Source of the DNA: Rhizobium sp. SSA_523
Lineage (GTDB): Bacteria; Pseudomonadota; Alphaproteobacteria; Rhizobiales; Rhizobiaceae
Direction of reading: 5' to 3'
DNA length: 64,000 nt
NCBI RefSeq assembly: GCF_030435705.1
Contig: NZ_CP129382.1
Location: forward strand, 3,528,501 to 3,592,500
Positions 8,144-15,936 of the stretch are shown here, in pieces. The stretch's first letter is position 1, and each line of letters begins with the position of its first letter. The notes below the pieces were generated by a model. The model was not told the origin of the DNA. It searched no databases and saw only the letters and a list, made by a program, of their open reading frames with translations. The position numbers and the translations under genes are program-made.

Positions 8144-9250
8144 TTACGCCGCTGCGAGCTTGGCGTCCCGAAAGGAAACCAGGGCGCCGCGCCGTTCATC
8201 CCACAGCACAAGCCGCGTGCAGGCCAGGCTCTGCCGCAGGGTTATGCGGCCGATATCTGCCAGTTCGGGATGGTCTTCCAAGACTTCCGGCAGCCTGTAA
8301 TAGGGAATGCGGCTTGCCAGGTGATGGACATGATGGACCCCGATATTGCCGGTGATCCAGCGCAGAACGGGCGGAAGGTCGTAATGCGAGGCGCCATGCA
8401 GCGCAGCCTTGGGAAACTGCCAGTCCTGCGATGTCGACCAATGCGTTTCCTCGAACTGGTGCTGGACGTAGAACAGCCAGACGCCGGCGGCGCCGGTGAG
8501 CAGGATGACCGGCAGATGGACCAGCAGGAAGGGCAGGACGCCGAAGGCCCAGATCAGCAGGGCGGTCAGGACGGCAATCCCCAGATTGGTCGCCATGGTG
8601 GACATCCAGGGCATCATGCCGCTGCGCATCATGCCGAAGGGCAGGCGCTGCTTGAAGAGAAAGAGCCAGGCCGGGCCGATGCCGAACATCACCAGCGGAT
8701 GCCGGTAGAGCCGGTAGCCGAGGCGCCGGGCGGGCGACAGCGCCTGATATTCGGCAATCGTCAGGGTGGTGATGTCGCCAATGCCCCGCTCGTCCAGGTT
8801 CCCGGTCGAAGCGTGATGGGTGGCATGCGCCTGACGCCAGTAATCGTAAGGGGTCAGCGTCAGCACGCCGATAATGCGCCCCGCCCATGTGTCCAGCCGG
8901 CGGCGGGCGAAGAAAGAGCCGTGGCCGCAATCGTGCTGGATCATGAAAAGACGCAGGAGAAAGGCCGAGGCCGGCAGGACGAGGATCAGGCCGAGCCAGT
9001 ATTCCTGCGAGACCGCAAGGATCGCGCCGATCCAGAAAATCGCGAAGGGAAGGGCGGTGACCGCCAGTTCGAAGAGGCTGCGCCGAAGATTCGGTTGGCG
9101 GTAGGCTGCCAGGATCTTCAACCAGGCTCCGGCATCGTCCGCCGGAGCTTTGGTCTTGAGCGAGGCTGCAGCGTCAAGCGAGGCTTTTGCGTCTGGTGAA
9201 GCATTGGCGTCTAGCGGGGTCGGGGCTTTGAGCGAAGCTATGGCGTTCAA
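8144..9250 (-). CDS. Membrane fatty acid desaturase (delta-12/omega-6 type)
   Basis: A 368-residue integral membrane di-iron desaturase with three histidine boxes: HDCGH (about residue 110), HATHH (about 146) and HHVHH (about 310), plus HQFEETHW before the third box. Several hydrophobic segments span about 55-100 and 185-260. Family knowledge: such enzymes introduce a double bond into membrane-lipid acyl chains. The first 40 residues are an Ala/Lys/Asp-rich low-complexity leader with repeats such as ASLK and DAKASLDAA. A later start is possible, though no strong internal ribosome-binding site is obvious. The neighbouring DUF6481 and cold-shock genes suggest a temperature-related context. Confidence 0.85.
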   Translation of the reverse strand: MNAIASLKAPTPLDANASPDAKASLDAAASLKTKAPADDAGAWLKILAAYRQPNLRRSLFELAVTALPFAIFWIGAILAVSQEYWLGLILVLPASAFLLRLFMIQHDCGHGSFFARRRLDTWAGRIIGVLTLTPYDYWRQAHATHHASTGNLDERGIGDITTLTIAEYQALSPARRLGYRLYRHPLVMFGIGPAWLFLFKQRLPFGMMRSGMMPWMSTMATNLGIAVLTALLIWAFGVLPFLLVHLPVILLTGAAGVWLFYVQHQFEETHWSTSQDWQFPKAALHGASHYDLPPVLRWITGNIGVHHVHHLASRIPYYRLPEVLEDHPELADIGRITLRQSLACTRLVLWDERRGALVSFRDAKLAAA

Positions 9251-9307
9251 GGGCGTTCCATCTGATCCGGCTGAAGGCGAATGACTTCAGAGCGAAGAAT
9301 GACTTGT

Positions 9308-9363
9308 GGGCGAAGAAGGGTGGGCGAAGAAGGGTGGGCGAAGAAAGAGAAGGCGAAGAAAGG
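9308..9363 (+). repeat. 14-nt tandem repeat, four copies, upstream of the desaturase
   Basis: GGGCGAAGAAGGGT is perfect at 9308-9321 and 9322-9335, with degenerate copies at 9336-9349 and 9350-9363. Further decayed copies seem to extend toward the desaturase start (about 9275-9305). It sits 58-113 bp upstream of the desaturase ATG. Confidence 0.85.
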
Positions 9364-9519
9364 CCCGAAGCCGATCTATGGCGGGCGGAGCAGGCCGGTC
9401 GCCGGCTCCTCCCATGGCTTTGACGGCAGGCGGATTTTCGCCAGGATCGACGCCCGCGCAAATGTCGGGCGCTGTGCTGTGTCCGCTGTCGTGCGGGCCT
9501 TTGGTCGAGGAGGCGGGTC

Positions 9520-9900
9520 TCAGCCCTGGCGTGCCTTGCGGGCCGCATAACGGCGGTCACGTTCGGCCTTGCGCGCTGCTTCATCGGCCACGACGCGTGA
9601 GACGCGGTCGTTGATTTCCTGCTGGCGCGCTTCGGCGGCAGCCTTCTCATCCGCCTCGGCGGCAGCGGTCAATGCGGCGGCTTCCGCAAGAATGCGCTCG
9701 TTCTCAGCCGCCTTCATCGCCTCGCGCTCATTGCGGCGGGCTTCCCGGGCGGCGGCAACGGCGGCGCGGGCGGCGCGACGTTCCTGAAGCGCCGGATCAT
9801 CGGCCTTGGGGGCGGAGGCGAATTTCGCCAGAAGAGCCTGTCTCGCCTCGGCAGAGCTTTTGCGGCGCTCTGCGAAACCGTTATCGCTTGCATGTCTCAA
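9520..9900 (-). CDS. DUF6481 family protein
   Basis: A 126-residue protein with an N-terminal GFAERR segment, a DDPALQERRAARAAVAAARE stretch, a long Ala/Glu/Arg/Lys-rich helix and a basic RRYAARKARQG end. This matches what I recall of the DUF6481 family, frequent in rhizobia and often beside cold-shock genes. It is probably one extended coiled coil or disordered helix; no enzymatic motif is present. It lies downstream of the cold-shock gene on the same strand, beyond that gene's terminator. Confidence 0.7.
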   Translation of the reverse strand: MRHASDNGFAERRKSSAEARQALLAKFASAPKADDPALQERRAARAAVAAAREARRNEREAMKAAENERILAEAAALTAAAEADEKAAAEARQQEINDRVSRVVADEAARKAERDRRYAARKARQG

Positions 9901-9985
9901 GTGTCGTGTCCTTATCGAAAGTTCCGTCGCCTGTCCCTGCGGTCCAGGCCGGTGAGCGGCGCGACAAGAGGGTCGCGGCGCAAAT

Positions 9986-10012
9986 AAAAAAGGCCAGACT
10001 TTACGTCCGGCC
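9986..10012 (-). terminator. Rho-independent terminator of the cold-shock gene
   Basis: On the minus strand GGCCGGAC pairs with GTCTGGCC (one G-U pair, 5-nt loop, 9992-10012) followed by TTTTTTA (9986-9991). Confidence 0.8.
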
Positions 10013-10110
10013 TCTCGTCAGCTTTGCCATCGTGCCGGTACATCCGCGGTCACCAGGGCGAAACATCAGGCCTCCTGCGGGAACCTCCCGTCAGTCGACT
10101 GTCGTTTGTA

Positions 10111-10320
10111 TCAGGCAGCCTGCAGCTGACCGGCGGACATCTTGCCCGACTTGTGATCGCGTTCCAGCTCGAAGCCGAGCTTCTGGCCTTCAGCGATCGA
10201 ACGCATGCCCGCCCGCTCTACGGCCGAGATGTGAACGAAGACGTCGGCGCTGCCGTCGTCAGGCTGAATGAAGCCGAAGCCCTTGGTGGCGTTGAACCAT
10301 TTTACGGTGCCAGTGGTCAT
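10111..10320 (-). CDS. cspA: Cold-shock protein, CspA family
   Basis: A 69-residue CSD protein starting at [10 protein letters not shown]. It carries both RNA-binding motifs, KGFGFIQ (RNP1) and VFVHISA (RNP2), and is a single OB-fold RNA/ssDNA chaperone. The ATG at 10320 is chosen because AAAGGG precedes it and the family starts here; a start 5 codons upstream is less likely. A long untranslated leader and a terminator at 9986-10012 point to a monocistronic, post-transcriptionally controlled mRNA. Confidence 0.93.
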   Translation of the reverse strand: MTTGTVKWFNATKGFGFIQPDDGSADVFVHISAVERAGMRSIAEGQKLGFELERDHKSGKMSAGQLQAA

Positions 10321-10458
10321 GACTAACCCTTTCATAGCAATAGTGATCTCTCCGCCGCGCGACGCACGGCAGCTGTTTCGATTTTTGAGAGGGAAAGTTC
10401 GTCAAGAAGCGCCGTGCGCAGCAAAAACAAAATATCGGCCAACAAGCATCGATGGCCC

Positions 10459-10487
10459 TGTGTACAGCCTGGGCCGGCCCGTGTCAA
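10459..10487 (-). promoter_or_regulatory. Candidate sigma70 promoter of cspA
   Basis: On the minus strand a consensus TTGACA (10487-10482) is followed after 17 bp by TACACA (10464-10459). Initiation near 10452 would give a leader of about 130 nt, the size expected for cold-shock mRNAs. The -10 box matches poorly. Confidence 0.5.
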
Positions 10488-10623
10488 CTTTTGTTTTCAT
10501 GATATTCGATAATACAACCTGTGATAGGTTGAAGTGTGTCTTAAGCATGTCGCTTTGCTTGGGATATAGATGACGCGTCACAACGCGCCTGCGCAGGAGG
10601 TCCGCCTGCAGCACGGCGTCAGC

Positions 10624-10677
10624 GCATTGGCGGTGGGCTGCGCATTGGCGGTGGGCTGAGCATTGGCGGTGGACGGC
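10624..10677 (+). repeat. 18-nt tandem repeat, three copies
   Basis: GCATTGGCGGTGGGCTGC, then a copy ending in GA, then a third diverging after 13 bases. It ends about 40 bp before the RsbQ-like gene start. Confidence 0.85.
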
Positions 10678-10718
10678 GGCAGTGGCCTGGGTTAGGTTCG
10701 GGCGCTTTCCATCCCCAG

Positions 10719-11552
10719 ATGGCGAGACCGCTCCCGTTGGAAAGTGCAGTGTCAGCCGTCTTCAGAAACAATATCAAGATCACCGGCTCCGGCACGCGCT
10801 GCATGCTCTTCGCGCATGGTTTCGGCTGCGATCAGGCGATGTGGCGCTTCGTCGCTCCGCATTTCGAGGACAGCTACCGGGTCGTGGCCATGGATCATGT
10901 CGGCGCCGGCGGCTCCGATCTCAGCGCCTATGATGCCCGCAAATACGCAACGCTGGACGGCTATGCCAGCGATATCGTCGAGATCGGCCGCGAGCTCGAG
11001 ATCCGCAACGGGATCTTCGTCGGCCATTCCGTCAGCGCCATGATCGGTGTCCTTGCCTCCATCGCAGCACCGGACATGTTCGATACGCTCATCCTGGTCG
11101 GCCCGTCGCCGCGCTATATCGATGATGGTGATTATGTCGGCGGGTTTTCCGCCTCCGATATCGAGGAACTTCTGGCCTCCTTCGCCGACAATCCCCTTGC
11201 CTGGTCGGCCTCCATGGCGCCGGCCATCATGGGCAATCCCGATCGTCCCGAACTCGGCGACGAACTGACCCGCAGCTTCTGCCGGACCGATCCGAAGATC
11301 GCGCATGAGTTTGCACGCGCCACCTTCACCGCGGATAATCGGCACGATCTGGCGCGGGTCACCGCGCAGACGCTGATCCTGCAATGTCGGGAGGATATCA
11401 TTGCCGCCGAAATCGTCGGCGACTATGTGCGCGCCCATATCCCCGGCAGCACGCTCACGCTGCTGGATGCAACCGGTCACTGCCCCAATCTCAGCGCACC
11501 ACATGAGGTGACGACGGCCATGCGTCATTTTCTAAGCCCGAATCCGGTATAA
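10719..11552 (+). CDS. RsbQ-like alpha/beta hydrolase
   Basis: A 277-residue alpha/beta hydrolase. The catalytic triad is visible: Ser104 in VGHSVSAM, Asp226 in CREDII and His254 in TGHCPN. The FAHGFGCDQAMW oxyanion region and the GHSVSAMIG nucleophile elbow are typical of RsbQ and of the related plant KAI2/D14 receptors. Family knowledge: Bacillus RsbQ works with the PAS phosphatase RsbP, probably by producing or presenting a small hydrophobic ligand. Here the next gene downstream (112 bp) encodes a PAS histidine kinase, so a comparable sensor pair is inferred. The ATG at 10719 has no strong ribosome-binding site; GTG or ATG codons further in are possible. Confidence 0.85.
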   Translation: MARPLPLESAVSAVFRNNIKITGSGTRCMLFAHGFGCDQAMWRFVAPHFEDSYRVVAMDHVGAGGSDLSAYDARKYATLDGYASDIVEIGRELEIRNGIFVGHSVSAMIGVLASIAAPDMFDTLILVGPSPRYIDDGDYVGGFSASDIEELLASFADNPLAWSASMAPAIMGNPDRPELGDELTRSFCRTDPKIAHEFARATFTADNRHDLARVTAQTLILQCREDIIAAEIVGDYVRAHIPGSTLTLLDATGHCPNLSAPHEVTTAMRHFLSPNPV

Positions 11553-11664
11553 GTCCGCCTTGGCCGGGCTGTGCCCGGGCGCCATCCTGAGGAAGCGAGA
11601 TTGACATTCCAGGCCAGCTTGCGGAGATTTTGATGATCAACTGTCGAAACCGGACCGATTGGGC

Positions 11665-12774
11665 ATGGTAGGAAAGGCCATCGCACTGGATTACAAGAAT
11701 TTGTTCGACCTGGCGCCCTGTGGCTATGTCGTCGTCGGTGACGATGGCCGCGTCCTCGTCGCCAATGACTGGATTACCAGCCTGCTCGGCTATGCAGCCG
11801 GAGAGCTTGACGGCAAGCGCCTGCGCGAGATCTTCACGATGGCGGGCCGCATCCTCTACGAGACCAATCTCGCGCCGCTCTTGCAGATCCAGAACACCGT
11901 GAGCGAAGTCACGCTGGACCTCAAGCGACGGGATGGCATGGCCGTTCCGGTGATCATGGCGGCCTCCCTGGTGCCGGGATCCTCGAAGGCGGCGGATGTC
12001 GTCCGGATCGTCTTCGTGCAGGCCGGGGAGCGGCGTCAGTACGAGCGCGAACTCCTGGATGCGCGAAAGACCGCCGAGCAGGGTCTGCGCGAGCAGCAGG
12101 CGGATGGCGAATTGCGCGAGCAGTTCATCGCCGTGCTCGGGCATGATCTCCGCAATCCGCTTGCATCCATATCTGCCGCGACGCGGCTCCTGGCGAAGGA
12201 AGCGGTGAGCGATCGCGGCCGCCAGGTCATCGGGCTCATGCAGGGCAGCGTGCTTAGAATGTCGGGCCTGATCGACAATGTCATGGATTTCGCCCGCGCC
12301 CGGCTTGGCGGCGGCATCGGGCTCGATCTGACCATCGAGGACACGCTGGAGCCGCTGATCGACCAGGTGGTGCAGGAACTGCGCGCGTCGCGACCCGATC
12401 AGGAGGTTGCAACCACCTATGCCATCACCCGAAGCGTCCAATGCGACCCCTCCAAGATCGGCCAGCTCGTCTCCAATCTGCTCGGCAATGCCCTTACCCA
12501 TGGCGACAGGCAGCAGCCTGTGCGCCTGGTTGCCGAGACGACCGACCATATGCTGCGCCTCTCCGTCTCCAATGGCGGCGATCCCATTCCCGATGCGGCG
12601 CTTGCAAGGCTGTTTGATCCGTTCGTGCGGGGCCAGTCGCAAGGCTATCGCGAGGGGCTCGGCCTCGGTCTTTTCATTGCCCATGAGATTGCCAGGGCCC
12701 ATTCCGGCACGCTCACCGTTTCCTCCACACCCCTGGAGACGTGCTTCACCTTCGAAATGCCGCTGCGCCATTAG
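11665..12774 (+). CDS. PAS-domain sensor histidine kinase
   Basis: A 369-residue soluble kinase with no membrane segment. A PAS domain (about residues 10-120, with APCGYVVV and LLGY) is followed by a coiled linker, a HisKA domain with phospho-acceptor His160 in LGHDLRNPL, and an HATPase domain with N-box NLLGNALTHGD and G-box GLGLGLFIAHEIARAHSG. No receiver domain is attached and no response regulator is adjacent. The upstream RsbQ-like hydrolase makes a ligand-fed PAS sensor likely. The start is ATG 11665; TTG 11659 is also in frame and neither has a strong ribosome-binding site. Confidence 0.87.
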   Translation: MVGKAIALDYKNLFDLAPCGYVVVGDDGRVLVANDWITSLLGYAAGELDGKRLREIFTMAGRILYETNLAPLLQIQNTVSEVTLDLKRRDGMAVPVIMAASLVPGSSKAADVVRIVFVQAGERRQYERELLDARKTAEQGLREQQADGELREQFIAVLGHDLRNPLASISAATRLLAKEAVSDRGRQVIGLMQGSVLRMSGLIDNVMDFARARLGGGIGLDLTIEDTLEPLIDQVVQELRASRPDQEVATTYAITRSVQCDPSKIGQLVSNLLGNALTHGDRQQPVRLVAETTDHMLRLSVSNGGDPIPDAALARLFDPFVRGQSQGYREGLGLGLFIAHEIARAHSGTLTVSSTPLETCFTFEMPLRH

Positions 12775-12987
12775 ATTGTGCCTTGGCCTTTCCTGGTCCC
12801 GCCATGCGGAGGAGGGGTCGGGAAAAAAAGCGCAATCCTGCCAACCCAGGGGGTAACATTGCGGCTTGTTCGAACGACTTTACAAAAATAGGCGGCTGGA
12901 CGATCCCTGTGCAGCAATCGGTCCCGTGATCCTTGTTTTTTGCCCGGCTGCAGGTCGGATCTTGTCCTCCACCGGAGAAAGGCTCGC

Positions 12988-14499
12988 ATGAGAGAGGCAG
13001 ACGAAGCGACGCGCAATTCTGCCGCAGGCTTTACGCGGCCAAGACGGTTCGATCGCAACCTGATCGTCATCGGGGCCGGTTCCGCAGGCCTGGTCTCGGC
13101 CTATATCGCCGCGGCGGCCAAGGCAAAGGTCACGCTGGTCGAAGCCAACCGCATGGGAGGCGACTGTCTGAACTTCGGCTGCGTGCCGTCGAAGGCGCTG
13201 ATCAGGAGCGCCAAGCTTGCCCATCAGATGCGCCATGCGGATCATTACGGGCTTGCTGCCGTCGAGCCCGAGATTCCCTTCGCCGCTGTCATCGAGCGCG
13301 TGCACAGGGTCATTGCAACGATCGAGCCGAATGACAGCGTCGAACGCTATGAAAAGCTCGGCGTCGATGTGCGCCGCGGCTATGCGCGGCTGGTTGATCC
13401 CTGGACAGTGGAAATCGATTTGGCATCCGGCAGGGTGGAGCGGCTGACGGCGCGCGCCATCATCATCGCGACCGGCGCCCGGCCCTTCGTGCCGGAAATC
13501 CCCGGTCTTGCCGAAATCGATTATCTCACCTCCGACACGCTGTGGGACAGGCTGCGGGGCCGAAGCCGGGCGCCGCAGCGGCTGGTTGTGCTGGGCGGCG
13601 GGCCGATCGGCTGCGAGCTGGCGCAGAGCTTTGCGCGGCTGGGCTCCAAGGTGACGCAGATCGAGATGGCGCCGCGCCTGATGATGCGCGAGGACGAGGA
13701 TGCGGCCGCCTGCGTCGAAGCATCTCTGAGGGCGGATGGCGTCGATGTGCTGACGGCCCACAAGGCTGTCGCCTGTGGGCGCGAGGCGGATGAGACCTGG
13801 ATCGAGGTGGACCATGACGGCGTGCGTCGCCGCATTGACTTCGACGATATCATCGTCGCCGTCGGGCGAGCGCCGCGCCTTAAGGGTTTCGGGCTGGAGG
13901 AACTGGGCATTCCCATTGACCGGGTGGTTGCGACCAACGAATATCTGCAGACGCTGTATCCCAATATCCTCGCCGCGGGCGACGTGGCGGGACCCTATCA
14001 ATTCACGCATGTGGCGAGCCATCAGGCCTGGTTTGCCGCGGTCAATGCGCTGTTTGGCGATCTGAAGCGCTTCAAGGCGGATTACAGCATCATTCCCTGG
14101 GCGACCTTCACCGATCCGGAAGTGGCGCGTGTCGGCCTGTCGGAGAGCGAGGCGAAAGCGAGGGACATTCCGCACGAGGTGACGCGCTTTTCGATTGGCG
14201 AGCTCGATCGCGCCGTGACGGACGGCGCGGCCGAGGGATTCGTCAAGGTCCTGACGGTGCCGGGCCGGGACAGGATCCTCGGCGCCACGATCGTCGGCGA
14301 ACATGCCGGCGATCTTCTCGCCGAATTCGTGTTTGCCATGAAGCACCGCCAGGGGCTTGGAAAGATCCTCGGCACCATCCACATCTATCCGACGCTTGCG
14401 GAAGCCAACAAGATGGCCGCCGGACAATGGCGACGCAACCATATCAGCGCTTTCCTGCTATCCCTGCTGGAACGCTTCCAGACCTGGAGGCGCGGATGA
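12988..14499 (+). CDS. MerA/Lpd-like FAD pyridine nucleotide-disulfide oxidoreductase
   Basis: A 503-residue class I flavoprotein disulfide reductase: FAD-binding GAGSAGL near residue 30, redox-active CLNFGC in GGDCLNFGCVPSKAL, NAD-binding GGGPIGCE in the middle, GDVAG, and a C-terminal dimerisation domain with HIYPTLAEA, whose His-x-x-x-x-Glu is the usual catalytic base pair. It lacks the N-terminal metal-binding domain and C-terminal CC of true mercuric reductase. The ATG at 12988 has GGAGAAAGG upstream. It overlaps the next gene by 4 bp (ATGA), starting a seven-gene block. The substrate is unknown. Confidence 0.85.
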   Translation: MREADEATRNSAAGFTRPRRFDRNLIVIGAGSAGLVSAYIAAAAKAKVTLVEANRMGGDCLNFGCVPSKALIRSAKLAHQMRHADHYGLAAVEPEIPFAAVIERVHRVIATIEPNDSVERYEKLGVDVRRGYARLVDPWTVEIDLASGRVERLTARAIIIATGARPFVPEIPGLAEIDYLTSDTLWDRLRGRSRAPQRLVVLGGGPIGCELAQSFARLGSKVTQIEMAPRLMMREDEDAAACVEASLRADGVDVLTAHKAVACGREADETWIEVDHDGVRRRIDFDDIIVAVGRAPRLKGFGLEELGIPIDRVVATNEYLQTLYPNILAAGDVAGPYQFTHVASHQAWFAAVNALFGDLKRFKADYSIIPWATFTDPEVARVGLSESEAKARDIPHEVTRFSIGELDRAVTDGAAEGFVKVLTVPGRDRILGATIVGEHAGDLLAEFVFAMKHRQGLGKILGTIHIYPTLAEANKMAAGQWRRNHISAFLLSLLERFQTWRRG

Positions 14500-15113
14500 T
14501 CGACGCGCGCATCCTGCCGGCGCAGAAGGCGGCACTTCAGCCCCTGGCACGCTTTCTCGCCAGCCGCGGCATAGGGGCCGATGCCATCAGCCTCACCGGT
14601 TTTTTCGCCGGGCTTGCCGCCTTCCTCGCCCTCTGCCTTGGCGCCTTTGCCGCCGGCCTCATGCTGATCCTCGCCAACCGGCTGCTGGACGGGCTGGACG
14701 GCGCGGTGGCCCGCATAAAGGGACCGACGGATCGCGGCGCCTTTCTCGACATCGCGCTGGACATGGTCTTCTACGCGCTCATTCCACTGGGCTTTGCCAT
14801 TCAGGCTCCGACCGATCACGCGCTGCCGGCCGCGGTCCTGATCGTCTCCTTTGTCGGCACCGGCTCCTCCTTTCTCGCCTTTTCCGCGGTGGCCGCCAGG
14901 CTGGGACGCAAGGCGCCCGAATTTCCCACAAAGGGCATCTACTATGCCGGCGGGCTGGCGGAGGGTTTCGAGACGATCGTCGTCTTCATCGCCTTCTGCC
15001 TCTTTTCCAACCATTTCGCCGAGATCGCCTATGTCTTTGCGGCAATCTGCGGCCTGACCACCGTCATCCGCTGGCGACAGGCCTGGCTGGCCTTTTCGGG
15101 ACCTGCGCCATGA
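14496..15113 (+). CDS. CDP-alcohol phosphatidyltransferase family membrane protein (YnjF-like)
   Basis: A 205-residue integral membrane protein with the family signature D-G-x2-A-R-x8-G-x3-D-x3-D in the stretch DGAVARIKGPTDRG plus FLDIALD (about residues 65-88), and about six hydrophobic segments. The family transfers a phospho-alcohol group from CDP-alcohols to lipids. It overlaps the preceding and following genes by 4 bp each. E. coli YnjF, in the ynj cluster, belongs to the same superfamily. The acceptor alcohol is unknown. Confidence 0.85.
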   Translation: MIDARILPAQKAALQPLARFLASRGIGADAISLTGFFAGLAAFLALCLGAFAAGLMLILANRLLDGLDGAVARIKGPTDRGAFLDIALDMVFYALIPLGFAIQAPTDHALPAAVLIVSFVGTGSSFLAFSAVAARLGRKAPEFPTKGIYYAGGLAEGFETIVVFIAFCLFSNHFAEIAYVFAAICGLTTVIRWRQAWLAFSGPAP

Positions 15114-15829
15114 GCCGCCGATTGCTTCGCCTTGCGCCCATGCTTCTGGTCGTTGCCGGCCTGGCGCTCGGCTATGCCTTCGGCCTGCAGGATTATCTCA
15201 GCCTCGGCTTTCTGGCCGAGCAGCGGCAGGCCCTGCGCGCTTACGTGGATGGCCATTATCTGGGCTCGGCGCTGCTCTTCCTCGTCGTCTACTGTCTTGC
15301 CACCGCCTTTTCCTTTCCCGCAGCCTCCGTCCTGACCATATTCGGGGGCTTCCTGTTCGGCTGGCTGCTCGGCGGCGCGCTGGTCGCGATTGCCGCCACG
15401 ATCGGAGCTTCGCTTCTTTTTCTGGCCACCCGCTCCGCCTTTGGCGGATTTCTGCGCCACCGGGTCGACGGGGTGATGCGGTCCCTGGCGGAGGGTTTCC
15501 GCGACAATGCCTTCAGCTATCTCCTGGCGATCCGGCTTGCGCCCGTCTTTCCCTTCTTCGTCGTCAATATCGCGGCAGCCCTGTTCGAGATCAGCCTCGG
15601 GCGCTTCGTCCTGGCAACCTTCATCGGTATTCTGCCCGGAACCTTCGCCTATGCCTATCTGGGCCAGGGCGTCGACAGCGTACTGCTCGCCGCGCAGCAG
15701 TCCGGCCGGGAGGCGCGGATTTCCGATCTCGTGACGCGGGACATCACGCTGGCCTTCTTCGCTCTGGCGCTGGTCGCGCTGATCCCCACCATCATCCGCC
15801 AGCTGCGACAGCGGGGTGGCAAAGGATGA
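15110..15829 (+). CDS. TVP38/TMEM64 (DedA-like) membrane protein, YdjX/YdjZ-like
   Basis: A 239-residue polytopic membrane protein with the VTT/DedA-type core: FPAASVLTIFGGFLFG, a G-rich membrane helix, then RLAPVFPFFVVN and GILPGTFAYAYLGQG, typical of the TVP38/TMEM64 family. It starts at ATG 15110, overlapping the previous stop. Family members are implicated in lipid scrambling or transport; the specific role is not established. E. coli ydjX and ydjZ, next to ynjA-F, belong to this family. Confidence 0.87.
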   Translation: MSRRLLRLAPMLLVVAGLALGYAFGLQDYLSLGFLAEQRQALRAYVDGHYLGSALLFLVVYCLATAFSFPAASVLTIFGGFLFGWLLGGALVAIAATIGASLLFLATRSAFGGFLRHRVDGVMRSLAEGFRDNAFSYLLAIRLAPVFPFFVVNIAAALFEISLGRFVLATFIGILPGTFAYAYLGQGVDSVLLAAQQSGREARISDLVTRDITLAFFALALVALIPTIIRQLRQRGGKG

Positions 15830-15936
15830 AGCTCTTCATCACAAAATTAAGATCCGGCAGAGCCTGTTCGCGTAGCGACAGAGACAATGCGATGTTTCAG
15901 GCATCGGCACCCGCTTCAAGAGGAGAACGGCACAGC

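Larger units (their letters stand above)
10321..10718. other. 398-bp gene-free stretch: cspA leader and promoter, plus 18-nt repeats
   Basis: The left half is the probable 5' untranslated leader and promoter of the minus-strand cold-shock gene. The right half holds the 18-nt tandem array (10624-10677) just ahead of the RsbQ-like gene. A 70-codon minus-strand frame at 10402-10614 overlaps the promoter and is not protein-like. Confidence 0.6.

Noticed and set aside
10402..10614. 70-codon minus-strand frame upstream of cspA
   Set aside because: It overlaps the candidate promoter and leader, has no start signal and reads as non-protein.
12988..14499. Annotation as mercuric reductase merA
   Set aside because: The redox CLNFGC site is present, but the NmerA domain, the C-terminal CC and the mer genes are missing.
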